From assembly GCF_011799805.1 (NCBI RefSeq), contig NZ_WXUB01000004.1, positions 496,001 to 560,000 of the forward strand: DNA of 64,000 bases, given 5' to 3'. The notes under the pieces were generated by a model that saw only the letters and a list, made by a program, of their open reading frames with translations, was not told the origin of the DNA and did not search any database. Both the position numbers and the translations under genes were made by a program. Source of the stretch: Maribellus sediminis. Its GTDB lineage: Bacteria > Bacteroidota > Bacteroidia > Bacteroidales > Prolixibacteraceae. Shown here piece by piece: positions 32,595 through 42,556 of the stretch (positions are counted from its first letter, which is position 1; each line of letters opens with the position of its first letter).

Positions 32595-33491
32595 TCAGTT
32601 TTTTTCTCCCGCTGTATAAAAGCGTGTAGTTGGGTAAGCAAACTGAATGTCTTTTTCAGATTGAAAAGCCAACAGGATTTTTTGCCAAAGCGCATTTTCG
32701 CTGCCACGCCGGGTGCGTGGATTGCACAAATAACGAACCGTTAAACGAACACCAAATTCCTTAACCGATGTATAAACGATAGGAGTAAGGTGTTTGTAAT
32801 AAATCATGTAATTTTTACTGGCTTCGCGAATTTCCTTTTGTGCCTTAATCGGAATGTCTTCTTCCAGTTCGTTGATGATTTGTTCCAGAAGTGATTTTGC
32901 TTTTTCCCAGTTACTTTCGAAAGTAATGTTCACGGCCACTTCATTCCAAATGTATTCGAAGCCCGAACTATAGTTGGCCTGTGGTTTTAAAAATACTTTT
33001 CCGTTTGGCAGGTGAATAATTCTTCCTGTGCTTTGGTCAGCATCCACCCAGTTACCAATTTCAAGCATAGTAAACTGAAAGGGACGGATATCGATAATAT
33101 CTCCGGTATGATTGCCAACCTGAACACGGTCGCCAACCACAAAAGGCTTTCTGAAGATAATAAACAGCCAGCCGGCAAAGTTCGTGAGTGGATCTTTTAA
33201 GGCGATTGCAATACCGGCAGTGAAGAGCCCAAGGAAGGTGCCAAACTCTTCAAACGCCTTTACCCAAACAGCGCCGATAAGCAAAAAGCCAATTGTTGGA
33301 ATGATAAACGACAAAGATCGTTTCCACTGATAACGGACTTTCACATTTTCGGTATTTCGCCAAACTAAGCGCAGTATGAGTATCCTTAAAAGCGACAGAA
33401 AAATAATGATGAGTGCAGTTACTGCCACTTTGCTCAGGGTTTCGGTATTCAAACCAACATGATGCGTAATAAATTCATTCAGCTGTTTCAT
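32595..33491 (-). CDS. Small-conductance mechanosensitive channel, MscS family
   Basis: 298 aa. Three transmembrane helices, the last with GLFTAGIAIALKDPLTNFAGW, the pore-lining TM3 of MscS. It is followed by the beta domain RKPFVVGDRVQVGNHTGDII and an alpha/beta C-terminal domain (residues about 190-290). Protects against hypo-osmotic shock in the inner membrane. Stands alone between the giant secreted protein gene (205-base gap, nothing recognised in it) and the cotransporter-like gene. Confidence 0.93.
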   Translation of the reverse strand: MKQLNEFITHHVGLNTETLSKVAVTALIIIFLSLLRILILRLVWRNTENVKVRYQWKRSLSFIIPTIGFLLIGAVWVKAFEEFGTFLGLFTAGIAIALKDPLTNFAGWLFIIFRKPFVVGDRVQVGNHTGDIIDIRPFQFTMLEIGNWVDADQSTGRIIHLPNGKVFLKPQANYSSGFEYIWNEVAVNITFESNWEKAKSLLEQIINELEEDIPIKAQKEIREASKNYMIYYKHLTPIVYTSVKEFGVRLTVRYLCNPRTRRGSENALWQKILLAFQSEKDIQFAYPTTRFYTAGEKN

Positions 33492-33619
33492 GGGTTACTG
33501 CCTTTTCGAAATGACCCGAGTCCCTGGTTAAAGGGACGGGTTACATTTGTTACGATACAAAGAATCAATATTAAACAAATGAAATTTACGTATAATAGAG
33601 CAATTTGCAAATGTCGTTT

Positions 33620-35839
33620 TTAGTGAATGCTTTTCTGGTTTTTGGAATGAACAAAAAGTACCGTACCCAACTCATCGTAGCCCTCAAAAACTTCTTCCTT
33701 GCCATGCTTCACCATTTCTTCTCTTAAACCAATTAATGTCAGACCGGCTTTATCCGATTTTTCTGAGATAATCCTTCTTGCCGGAACTCCTTCAGGTTGA
33801 ATGATGACCTTTATGTTCTTTTCATTAATTGGCAAACGTCCCAATATCACCAGGTTGCGTAATTCCTGTTTTATCGATGGTAATTCTTCCTCCTTGCAAA
33901 GAGCGAATATTTTGATTTCAGCTTTTTTCAGATCGGGGTGACCAAGAATAATAAAACTCAGCAGGATCATCAGGTTGGCATTTTCGGTATCGAGTGAATT
34001 TATCCATACATGAATGCCGTTTTTCATGTTCATCGGTTTTTCTGAACATGCCAGGATACAAATATCAAATTGCCCACTGTTAACAAGCGCAAAGTTATCG
34101 ATCACTTTTTTGAGTTTATCCGGACTTTCCTTATCGTACTCAAAAATCACCATGTTGTTTTCCATTCCGGCAACTCCGGGTATTTGTATGGCTTGCGAAA
34201 TAGCTGAAGTGTACGATGGCGAAATGATCGTATCGATGTACACATAATTGGTTACATGGCTGACGTTTTCGATGATCTCGTGTAATTTTTTCTCGGCCAG
34301 TTCCACCGTGTTTCTCGAATAATAATCTTCAATCAGGTGCAAATAAGTGCCAAATCCGTATTTGAACGAAATCCAGTTGAGCAGGTCGAATGCTTTATTC
34401 TGATGAATAGGCTTACTCGAAATACAAATTGCACTTGGTCGCCATTCCTGACGCGACACCTTATCTTTTCTTTTTTGTAGCATCACCTGCAAATCGCGGT
34501 TAAGCTGAAAGAGCGCATTGGCAAAAATAGAGGCAAATCCTTTTCGGTATTTATGGTAGTGATTAACGTACAAATACATCAGAGTCATTACAACAATGGC
34601 AAGCAATGCATACGGTGTACTTATTTTGAACATCACCCACACCGAAACCAGGAATCCAACCAGGGAAATGAACCACCTGGAGCGGAAGGTAGGCCGGTAT
34701 GAAGGGGAGGAGCCAAAGTGATTCAGAAAAGAGATCAAACAAAGCGAACCGTAAGTAACCATAAAAAACATGGAAATGATGGACGCCACTGCGTTTACAT
34801 TTCCGAGTGCGACAAAAACAAAAGCAATGATGGCTGTAACCAAGGAAGCATTTTGTGGCTCGTTATCGGCCGGGTTTACTGTAGAAAGCCATCGGTTAAC
34901 CCGCTTCGACGGCAGAGCTTTATCCAATGCCAGTGCCTGCAAAGTACGCGGCGCTACCATAAACGATCCCAAAGCCGATGAAATGGTGGAGGCCGCAAGT
35001 CCGAGAGGTACAACAATCACCCCGGCAATGGCAATGTCGGCCATGATGAGCTGTTTGTTCAACAGGTCTTCAATCGGTGCCGATGATGCCAGTTTAAATA
35101 CCACGAAAAAGTAAATGATCATACCCGAAACAGTGGCAAGGATTGTTCCCAGCGGAATTGATTTGGAAGGGCGTTTCAAATCGCCTGATAAGCCCACACC
35201 GGCTGTCATTCCAGTAAATGCAGGAAAAATGATGGCAAAAACAACAAAGAAACTTTGTGGATTCCGGAATGCACTGTCCGATAATGTATAGCTGGTTACT
35301 TCGGCATGGTCAGTGTGACCCAGGAAAAACATGATTAGCGAGATCAGCAAAATTCCAACAACAATATAGAGGGCCTTAACACCAAGATTGGCACCTTTTT
35401 TTATAATCAAAGCTGCTAAACCTATCATTACAGGCAGACTTATTACCTGACGCGGCAGAATAAAATCATAGGTTCGCGCAATCCAGTCGAAAAGAAATTC
35501 AAAAGCTTCGGTAAAGGCGATCACATAAAACGCAACGCTGATGGCTTGCGAAAAATACAGCGCCATACCAATGGTTGCTCCAATATTTAATCCGAATGAT
35601 CGGGAAATGATGAAATACTCGCCGCCGCCTTCAACGCGTTTGTTTGTTGCGATTTCTGAAATTGCCAGCGCAGTTGGTATGGTTACAAGGTGTCCGAGAA
35701 GAATGATTAGAACTACTCCCCAAAGACCGAGTGTTCCGACTGCATAGCCAAAGCGTAAAAACAGAATGGCTCCTAAAATGGTTGAAATGGCTGTGAAAAA
35801 AACGGGCGCTGTCCCAAATTGCCTGATTTGCTTCGTCAT
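33620..35839 (-). CDS. APC-superfamily permease of cation-chloride cotransporter type
   Basis: 739 aa. About 12 transmembrane helices within residues 10-430, beginning FGTAPVFFTAISTILGAILF and RFGYAVGTLGLWG, and including VEGGGEYFIISRSFGLNIGA, which resembles the GGAYYMISRSLGPEFGG block of SLC12 cation-chloride cotransporters. GMTAGVGLSGDLKRPSKSIP also matches SLC12. A soluble C-terminal part of roughly 300 residues follows, as in those proteins. Transported ion or amino acid is not determined. Monocistronic. Confidence 0.8.
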   Translation of the reverse strand: MTKQIRQFGTAPVFFTAISTILGAILFLRFGYAVGTLGLWGVVLIILLGHLVTIPTALAISEIATNKRVEGGGEYFIISRSFGLNIGATIGMALYFSQAISVAFYVIAFTEAFEFLFDWIARTYDFILPRQVISLPVMIGLAALIIKKGANLGVKALYIVVGILLISLIMFFLGHTDHAEVTSYTLSDSAFRNPQSFFVVFAIIFPAFTGMTAGVGLSGDLKRPSKSIPLGTILATVSGMIIYFFVVFKLASSAPIEDLLNKQLIMADIAIAGVIVVPLGLAASTISSALGSFMVAPRTLQALALDKALPSKRVNRWLSTVNPADNEPQNASLVTAIIAFVFVALGNVNAVASIISMFFMVTYGSLCLISFLNHFGSSPSYRPTFRSRWFISLVGFLVSVWVMFKISTPYALLAIVVMTLMYLYVNHYHKYRKGFASIFANALFQLNRDLQVMLQKRKDKVSRQEWRPSAICISSKPIHQNKAFDLLNWISFKYGFGTYLHLIEDYYSRNTVELAEKKLHEIIENVSHVTNYVYIDTIISPSYTSAISQAIQIPGVAGMENNMVIFEYDKESPDKLKKVIDNFALVNSGQFDICILACSEKPMNMKNGIHVWINSLDTENANLMILLSFIILGHPDLKKAEIKIFALCKEEELPSIKQELRNLVILGRLPINEKNIKVIIQPEGVPARRIISEKSDKAGLTLIGLREEMVKHGKEEVFEGYDELGTVLFVHSKNQKSIH

Positions 35840-35903
35840 AAAAAGTATAAAAATTGAACGTAGAAAAGATAAAACGATTTAATGGGAATACAAATTAAAC
35901 AGC

Positions 35904-36254
35904 TTAGTATTCGGCATATTCTGCATAACCTTTTTCTACCAGTTCATCGTTTAGTGTTTGTTCAGCGTCGGCCAGTCGTATAATGCCAATGTAGCGGCCA
36001 AACTTGCCAACGTCTTTATCCGTTTCAACAATAACTTCGTTTTCATTGTCTTTAAGGCGCTCAATAACAAAAGCTTTGGCTTTGATTCCCTTTCTATATT
36101 CTTCAGAATCCTTTTTTACATTGTAGGTTTCGGGGGTATTGATTCCCCGCAGCCGTATGCGTTGAAACGTTGTTATTTTAAATCCAAGGTCAATTACCAG
36201 ATCGATTGTATCGCCATCAACTACACGGTCTACCTTTGCTTTGTATGTAAACAT
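35904..36254 (-). CDS. Thermonuclease (SNase) family protein
   Basis: 116 aa. VDRVVDGDTIDLVIDLGF, IRLRGINTPET and GKFGRYIG carry the staphylococcal-nuclease active-site residues (two Arg, Glu and the Asp pair). No signal peptide is visible, so it is either cytoplasmic or a tail-less variant; most family members are exported. Single gene, divergent from the SLC13 transporter. Confidence 0.88.
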   Translation of the reverse strand: MFTYKAKVDRVVDGDTIDLVIDLGFKITTFQRIRLRGINTPETYNVKKDSEEYRKGIKAKAFVIERLKDNENEVIVETDKDVGKFGRYIGIIRLADAEQTLNDELVEKGYAEYAEY

Positions 36255-36403
36255 TTGTATTGTGTTATAAATTCAAGTTAAGTTAACCAAAATGTGGCTT
36301 ATAATCAAGATTCGTTGCCAGAGTAGTTCTGTTTATTTTTGTGTTCAAGGATGAGAGCAACTGCCATTCTTTTATTAAATTAGAAGGAAATAAACGCAAG
36401 CTG

Positions 36404-37936
36404 ATGCCTAAACTTGAAAAAGCAAAATCTGGCTGGACCACAAAATTAGCATTGATTTTAGCGCCACTTATTTCTCTTTTTATCATGCTTTTTGCTGACC
36501 TGAAGCCCGGCAATCCGCAGGTTACGTATTGTTTTGCAATAGCCTTGCTGATGGCGGTTTGGTGGATCACCGAAGCCATTCCGCTGGCAGTTACGGCACT
36601 TCTTCCTGTGGCCTTGTTTCCTTTGTTCGGAGTGGTGGATGGTAAGACGGTTTCATCCATGTATTTTAATCACCTGATCTTTTTGTTTATTGGTGGTTTT
36701 TTAATGGCATTTGCCATGGAACGCTGGAACCTGCACCGCCGGATTGCATTACGTATACTTATCCTGTTTGGAATCAGTCCGGGAAGAATCCTGTTGGGAT
36801 TTATGCTGGCAACCTCTTTTCTTTCGATGTGGATGTCGAACACAGCTACGGCGATGATGATGGTGCCGATTGCACTTTCAATAATTATGAAGCTTGAAGA
36901 ATCGGTAGGAGTAAAGAATATGGCAAAGTACAATGTCGGACTTTTGCTGGGTATCGCTTATTCAGCATCAATCGGTGGTATTGCCACGTTGGTTGGTACC
37001 CCGCCCAATCTTTCATTTGCCCGGATTGTCAGTATTATTTTTCCCGAAATGACCGAAATATCGTTTGCCGACTGGTTTATTTATGCTTTGCCGGTAACCG
37101 TCCTTTTGTTTATCGCTGCCTGGCTTTTGTTGTATTTTATGTATCGTCCAAAAACGAGTTGGAAGCAACTTGAGATCAGCGATTTCAGAAAGGAATACAT
37201 GGCGTTGGGTAAAGCCAAAACGGAAGAGAAAATTGTTTTGATTTTGTTTACGGTACTGGCATTTTTATGGATATTTCGATCCGGATTCAATATACAGTCA
37301 TTTGTAGTTCCGGGTTGGGCGCAACTCTTCAAAAATCCTTCTTATATCAATGATGGAACGGTTGCCATTTTTATAGCCATTTTGCTTTTTATCATTCCTT
37401 CGAAATCAAAAAAAGGGGAGCGGATCATGAACTGGGAAACGGCCCGCAGAATTCCATGGAACATTGTTTTGTTATTTGGCGGAGGTTTTGCTTTGGCCCA
37501 GGGATTTGTCGAATCGGGATTATCAACCTGGTTTGGCGAACAACTGGCCGGCCTCGCGAATGTTGAGCCGTTAGTACTTACCCTAGCCAATGTTACCATG
37601 GTTTCGTTTCTAACTGAGCTTACGTCGAATGTAGCTACTACCGAGATGATCTTACCAATTCTGGCCGGTTTATCGGTTACCATTAAAATTAATCCGCTTT
37701 TGCTGATGATCCCGGCAACACTGGCAGCTTCGTTGGCTTTTATGTTACCCGTGGCTACACCGCCAAACGCCATTATTTTTGGCACCAACCGAATTCGGGT
37801 GAAAGACATGGTGCGAACGGGGATCCTTCTAAATTTAACAGGAATAATTATTGCCACCCTGATTATGTATTTCTGGGGTACTCTGGTTTTCGATATCGAT
37901 GTGTCAGCTTTTCCAGACTGGGCAATCCCCAAATAG
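36404..37936 (+). CDS. SLC13/DASS-family anion symporter
   Basis: 510 aa from the ATG at 36404; the frame extends to a GTG at 36341 but that adds a polar 21-residue leader. AGAAGGA at 36382-36388 is a possible but distant ribosome site. Family motifs: MWMSNTATAMMMVPIA, GGIATLVGTPPNLSF, LTELTSNVATTEMILPIL and MLPVATPPNAIIFGTN, the two SNT-type and the P-P-N loops of the DASS sodium/dicarboxylate family. Probably imports succinate-like dicarboxylates or sulfate with Na+. Convergent with the hybrid sensor gene, 5 bases apart. Confidence 0.92.
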   Translation: MPKLEKAKSGWTTKLALILAPLISLFIMLFADLKPGNPQVTYCFAIALLMAVWWITEAIPLAVTALLPVALFPLFGVVDGKTVSSMYFNHLIFLFIGGFLMAFAMERWNLHRRIALRILILFGISPGRILLGFMLATSFLSMWMSNTATAMMMVPIALSIIMKLEESVGVKNMAKYNVGLLLGIAYSASIGGIATLVGTPPNLSFARIVSIIFPEMTEISFADWFIYALPVTVLLFIAAWLLLYFMYRPKTSWKQLEISDFRKEYMALGKAKTEEKIVLILFTVLAFLWIFRSGFNIQSFVVPGWAQLFKNPSYINDGTVAIFIAILLFIIPSKSKKGERIMNWETARRIPWNIVLLFGGGFALAQGFVESGLSTWFGEQLAGLANVEPLVLTLANVTMVSFLTELTSNVATTEMILPILAGLSVTIKINPLLLMIPATLAASLAFMLPVATPPNAIIFGTNRIRVKDMVRTGILLNLTGIIIATLIMYFWGTLVFDIDVSAFPDWAIPK

Positions 37937-37941
37937 GTCTA

Positions 37942-40900
37942 TCAAATCGTCCGACCGTATTCTGAGGGTCTGACCCCAAATAAACGTGTAAAGCAACGCG
38001 TAAAATAGTTTGGATCGTTAAAGCCTGTTTCGTAGGCAATTTCATTTATTTTATACTCACCAGTTACCAACAATTCGGCAGCCTTTTTCAATCGTGTATT
38101 CCGAATAAATTCCGAAATATTAAAGCCAGTAATTGATTTTATCTTTCTATAGCATTGCGATTGGCTCATTTGCAATTGATTACACAAACTTTCAACGTTA
38201 AAATCTGAATCACTCAGGTGTTGCTCTATAAAGCCTATTGCTTCTTTAATAAAAACCTGATCGGCATCGCCGGATACAATTGAGTTCATATTATTCGAAT
38301 CAATAAGGCGGTACTTATTTTGCAACCGTTTTCTTCCTGAGATCATATTTTGAATACTCAATACCAAATGCCGGTTGTCGAAAGGTTTGGTAATAAAATC
38401 GTCGGCACCAACTTCAATCCCAGTAAAATGACTTTCCTGATCGGCCAGCGATGTGAGCAGGATAACAGGAATGTGACAGGTACTAAACTCTGATTTGATC
38501 TTGTTGCACAATTCAAAACCGCCCATGCCGGGCATCATTACGTCACTAACCACCACGTCCGGATTCCGTTCTTCTGCCAGCTGCAGACCGGATACTCCAT
38601 TGCTGGCTTCAATTACTTGAAATTGCTGCACAAGGATTTCTTTCATAAAAGCACGCAGATCTTCGTCGTCTTCTACCAAAAGAACAGTATGCTTTTTATC
38701 CTGTTCCTGAATAGTTTCTTGCTCCAGCATTGGCAAATAATGCCGGATGGTCGATTTGAGTAGATCGGAATTGTCGATCGTTTCCTTTTCAAAAACGACA
38801 TTGTCATCAAAATGATCTTTGCCCGTGAGCAAGGTTACAGTAAATACCGTCCCTTCGCCGGGCTCGCTTTTAACAGATACTTTCCCTTTATGCAATTCCA
38901 TGAATTTGGCCACCAAAGCCAGTCCCAGCCCACTTCCTGCAATATTGATCTGTTGTGGAGTTTTTAACTGGTAAAACTGTTCGAAAATGAAGGGAAGTTT
39001 ATCCTGTTCGATGCCTATTCCGGTGTCGTGTATGGAGATAGTGACGCTTTTACCATCGCTGGCCGGAAAGATACCAACAACGATTTTTCCACCGACATCG
39101 GTAAATTTAAAAGCATTCGACAGCAAATTGTAAATTACTTTTTCCAGTTTGTCGGAATCGGCCCAGATCGGAATGTTATCCGAAGGCGCATTGAAGCTGA
39201 AACTAAAATTCTTTTGTTTGGCAAGATCATCGAAGAGTAAAAAAGAATTGCGAACAAATGTTACCAGGTTGAAATGGCTCACATGAAGCTGCAGTTTTTC
39301 GGATTCTGCCTTCCTGAAATCAAGCAACTGGTTGACTATCAACAGCAGTTTTGAGGCATTGCTGTACATGTTACCCAGATTTCGTTTCAAATCGCCGGTT
39401 GAAGTTTTGTCGAAGTTATTCAGGATAGCCTTTAGCGGACTAATTATGAGTGTTAATGGAGTGCGGAGTTCGTGCGATACACTGGTGAAAAAGCGAATTC
39501 TGGCTTGATTGCTCTCTTCAACAGTCTCGGCCATTTTTAGCAATTTGTCGCGTTGTTCAGAAATTTGCTGGTGTTGGTCATACAGGTGTTTGTTCTTTTC
39601 TGCCATCTTCCTGTTAACCCTGAGCAGTTCAGCATTCTGCCTTTCAATTTGCTTGGCTTGCTCGGTAAGCTCAAGGGTTTTTTCCCGCACGAGTTGCTTT
39701 AATTTCTGCTGTTGGTTTCGTATCTGTTTCAGTCTGAAATAAACGAATGCATAAAATCCTGATCCAATAAGTAAAATGACGAGTATCCGGAATAACGAAG
39801 TTTGCCAAAATGGAGGTACGATGGTTATTTTTATTGTTGTGGGATCCGGATTCCAGACGCCGTCTGCATTCGATCCCATTACTTTAAACAGGTAATTTCC
39901 GGGTGGTACATTGGTATAGGTTGCGGTTCTGCTTAATTTGGCATCAATCCAGTTGTCATCCTGACCTTCTTCGGTAAGGCAAAACCGGTATTTGTTGCGT
40001 TGCGGAAGGCTGTAGCTCAATGCTGTAAATGTAAAACTAAAGGTATTTAATTTATGGTGTAGCTTTAGTGAACTCACCTCACTGATTTGTTTGTCAACAA
40101 CATCTGGAAAATTTTCAGGACTTACCTCTTTGTACTGAATCTCCATTTCGGTAATAACCACCTTGGGCAGGTAATTGTTGGTTATTATATTCGAAGGGTT
40201 AAAAACGTTGAAGCCATCCGTTCCTCCAAGATAAATAAAACCCTTGTCGTCTTTTAAATATGCCCCTTCATTAAATTCAAATCCCTGAAGACCATCATCT
40301 TTGGAGTAGTTACTGAAGGTTTTGGTTTCGGTATCAAAGCAGGTAATTCCGAGATTGGTGCTGCACCAAACTTTTCGATCATTCTCGGGTACTACTGCAT
40401 ATACAATGTTGTTTGGGAGTCCGTCTTCAACATTGAATTTTGTTAGTTCATGGCTGTTATCATCAAGATGAAATAATCCCCGGTCGGTTCCCAGCCAAAT
40501 ATTTCCCGGACGTGTTTCGTTGATGGAGAATATCTTCGAAAATCCTCTGCCACCGTTCAATTTTATATCACTTAGTTTTGGTTCGAAGCTTTCTTTATGA
40601 ATATCGAATACGTACAAAAAGGTATTGTGTGTACCAACCCACAGTTTTCCTGAATGATCGAAAAACAATGTACTCAGGTTGGGCGTTTTTTTCTCGTCTT
40701 CCGGAACCGGTGGCTTAAAAAGATTGAAGGTATCTTCTGTGGGATTGTATTTTAGCAATCCAAGACTGGTGGCAAGCCAGAGACAACCCTGGTCATCACT
40801 TACCGAATGTCTGAAGGCCGTGATCTCAACTCCCGTTTGCGCTAATATTTTAGCTGTGAAATTATGCCTTTGTCCACTGTGATCTATAAATTCGATAAAT

Positions 40901-42177
40901 GATTCTGAACTTACAATTATTCCGTTTTTAATTGAACCCAGTGCACCTACATATTGGTTTTTGTTGTGCCAGGTAACTTTGCTGAATATTTCAGGCGATG
41001 TTGTGAGGTCATTCCGCGAGATTTCGTATAATCCGTTTGAAGTGCCTATCCAGACATGTTCTTGATCATCGATTTGAAATGACCTAATGTCCTGAAGCGA
41101 ATAAGTATTTTCATCTTCAGTTTGTAAAACATGGTATATGGGAAAACGATACTGATGATAATCCAGTTTATTAATGCCGCCTGCGTAGGTCCCGGCCCAA
41201 AGAATACCTGAATCGTCTTTAAGCAGGCAATAAATTTGATTTGCACTAATCGACTCCGGATTATTTTTCTGGTTGCGAAAAATCTCGAACTCTTTGTTTT
41301 TTTGATTGAACTTATACAAGCCGTTAGCTGTGGCAATCCAGAATATTCCATCATCGTCACAAATGATGTCATTTATTTGATTCGACTTTAGCGCATTACG
41401 CTCATCACCGGCCAGATAGTGTTTATTGTAAGTTGATCTCGGGTGAATGCAAAACAAACCATCATTCTGTGTCCCGATCCACAAATATCCCTTTACATCA
41501 AAGGTTAAAACCCGCACGTTAGGGGAAGTTTTTGCTGCTGTATAATTTATTTTTTGCAGTTCTGCAGGATGATCCGCTGTAATCTGGCTCATCGTAAAAA
41601 GTCCGTTATTACAGCCTAACCACAAGGTTCCCGATTCATCTGAAGCAAGACTGTTTATTGCAGTCGGTTGATTTTCGCCGCCAAAGGAAACCGGGTAAAG
41701 TACCGAGTCTGAAATACTGTATCGAAACAATCCGTCTTTTAATGTAGCAATCCATATGGTTCCATTTGCATCCTCAAGAATGTCTTTGATGTGTAAACGC
41801 GATTGCTCAATTTTGGACGTAATACTTCGAAAATTGTCACGATCTCTGTTGTACAAAAAAAGACCCGCATCCTGTGTGCCAATAAATAAGTGGGTCCCAT
41901 TCACACATTCGTAAATGCAGGAAATGTCGTTGCCTCCCACCGAGTTTTCTTTTTCCAGAATGTTGCGATATATATTAAACTCGTAACCATCGTAGCGATT
42001 CAGGCCATCGGCTGTTCCTGCCCAGATAAAGCCTTTCGAATCCTGGAAGAGGCTTTTTACACTTAGCTGCGATAGTCCATCCTGTATCGTCAGATGTGTA
42101 AACCTCACATTGGCATTCAACTGAATGGAAAGAAACAAAAACAGCAAAAGAAAAATCTTGTAAAAAAAGGTCTTCAT
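37942..42177 (-). CDS. Hybrid two-component system sensor-regulator (HTCS) of the PUL
   Basis: 1411 aa from the ATG at 42175-42177 (a GTG two codons earlier is also open). Signal peptide, then about 14 Reg_prop propeller strands (GFIWAGTADGLNRYDGYEF is the first) and a Y_Y_Y domain near 700-770, all periplasmic. One transmembrane helix near 790, a coiled coil, HisKA with SVSHELRTPLT (H902), HATPase (IHDTGIGIEQDKLPFIFEQF, GSGLGLALV), receiver VVVSDVMMPGMGG (D1212) and a C-terminal AraC HTH (about 1305-1411). All in one chain, as in Bacteroides HTCS proteins that sense glycan fragments. Divergent from susC-like 42557. Confidence 0.95.
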   Translation of the reverse strand: MKTFFYKIFLLLFLFLSIQLNANVRFTHLTIQDGLSQLSVKSLFQDSKGFIWAGTADGLNRYDGYEFNIYRNILEKENSVGGNDISCIYECVNGTHLFIGTQDAGLFLYNRDRDNFRSITSKIEQSRLHIKDILEDANGTIWIATLKDGLFRYSISDSVLYPVSFGGENQPTAINSLASDESGTLWLGCNNGLFTMSQITADHPAELQKINYTAAKTSPNVRVLTFDVKGYLWIGTQNDGLFCIHPRSTYNKHYLAGDERNALKSNQINDIICDDDGIFWIATANGLYKFNQKNKEFEIFRNQKNNPESISANQIYCLLKDDSGILWAGTYAGGINKLDYHQYRFPIYHVLQTEDENTYSLQDIRSFQIDDQEHVWIGTSNGLYEISRNDLTTSPEIFSKVTWHNKNQYVGALGSIKNGIIVSSESFIEFIDHSGQRHNFTAKILAQTGVEITAFRHSVSDDQGCLWLATSLGLLKYNPTEDTFNLFKPPVPEDEKKTPNLSTLFFDHSGKLWVGTHNTFLYVFDIHKESFEPKLSDIKLNGGRGFSKIFSINETRPGNIWLGTDRGLFHLDDNSHELTKFNVEDGLPNNIVYAVVPENDRKVWCSTNLGITCFDTETKTFSNYSKDDGLQGFEFNEGAYLKDDKGFIYLGGTDGFNVFNPSNIITNNYLPKVVITEMEIQYKEVSPENFPDVVDKQISEVSSLKLHHKLNTFSFTFTALSYSLPQRNKYRFCLTEEGQDDNWIDAKLSRTATYTNVPPGNYLFKVMGSNADGVWNPDPTTIKITIVPPFWQTSLFRILVILLIGSGFYAFVYFRLKQIRNQQQKLKQLVREKTLELTEQAKQIERQNAELLRVNRKMAEKNKHLYDQHQQISEQRDKLLKMAETVEESNQARIRFFTSVSHELRTPLTLIISPLKAILNNFDKTSTGDLKRNLGNMYSNASKLLLIVNQLLDFRKAESEKLQLHVSHFNLVTFVRNSFLLFDDLAKQKNFSFSFNAPSDNIPIWADSDKLEKVIYNLLSNAFKFTDVGGKIVVGIFPASDGKSVTISIHDTGIGIEQDKLPFIFEQFYQLKTPQQINIAGSGLGLALVAKFMELHKGKVSVKSEPGEGTVFTVTLLTGKDHFDDNVVFEKETIDNSDLLKSTIRHYLPMLEQETIQEQDKKHTVLLVEDDEDLRAFMKEILVQQFQVIEASNGVSGLQLAEERNPDVVVSDVMMPGMGGFELCNKIKSEFSTCHIPVILLTSLADQESHFTGIEVGADDFITKPFDNRHLVLSIQNMISGRKRLQNKYRLIDSNNMNSIVSGDADQVFIKEAIGFIEQHLSDSDFNVESLCNQLQMSQSQCYRKIKSITGFNISEFIRNTRLKKAAELLVTGEYKINEIAYETGFNDPNYFTRCFTRLFGVRPSEYGRTI

Positions 42178-42556
42178 ACACACACTTTAATCGCGTGCTA
42201 AGTTAGATAAACGAATACAATAAGATTTGATTTTAATCATAAAGCATGGATATACATTACAAAAAATTAAAAAAGTAAGAAAAACCATTTCTTCATAAAA
42301 AAATAAGGATAACTGTGCGTAGAGTTTGTAATGCATTGAAAAATAGCATATTGGGAGTATTTTTTTATTGGAGGACAATTAGAAGATGCATGATGTGTGC
42401 GATACTGTGATTGATTTGTCTTTGTGTGTTGGTGATTTGTACGGTTTATTGGCGAATTCGTGCAGAACGTCCCATTTTCATTCATCTACTTTTAACGATC
42501 GGCGGGCCAAAGCCTGTTCAGGAAATCAAAACGTTTAATTTAACAAATCTAGTTGT
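42178..42556. other. Divergent regulatory gap between HTCS and susC-like gene
   Basis: 379 AT-rich bases. The best promoter candidate for susC is ATTG (42335-42338) and TATTTTTT (42358-42365, one mismatch to TAnnTTTG) with 19 bases between, giving a leader of roughly 190 bases. No clear HTCS direct-repeat site was recognised by eye. Confidence 0.35.
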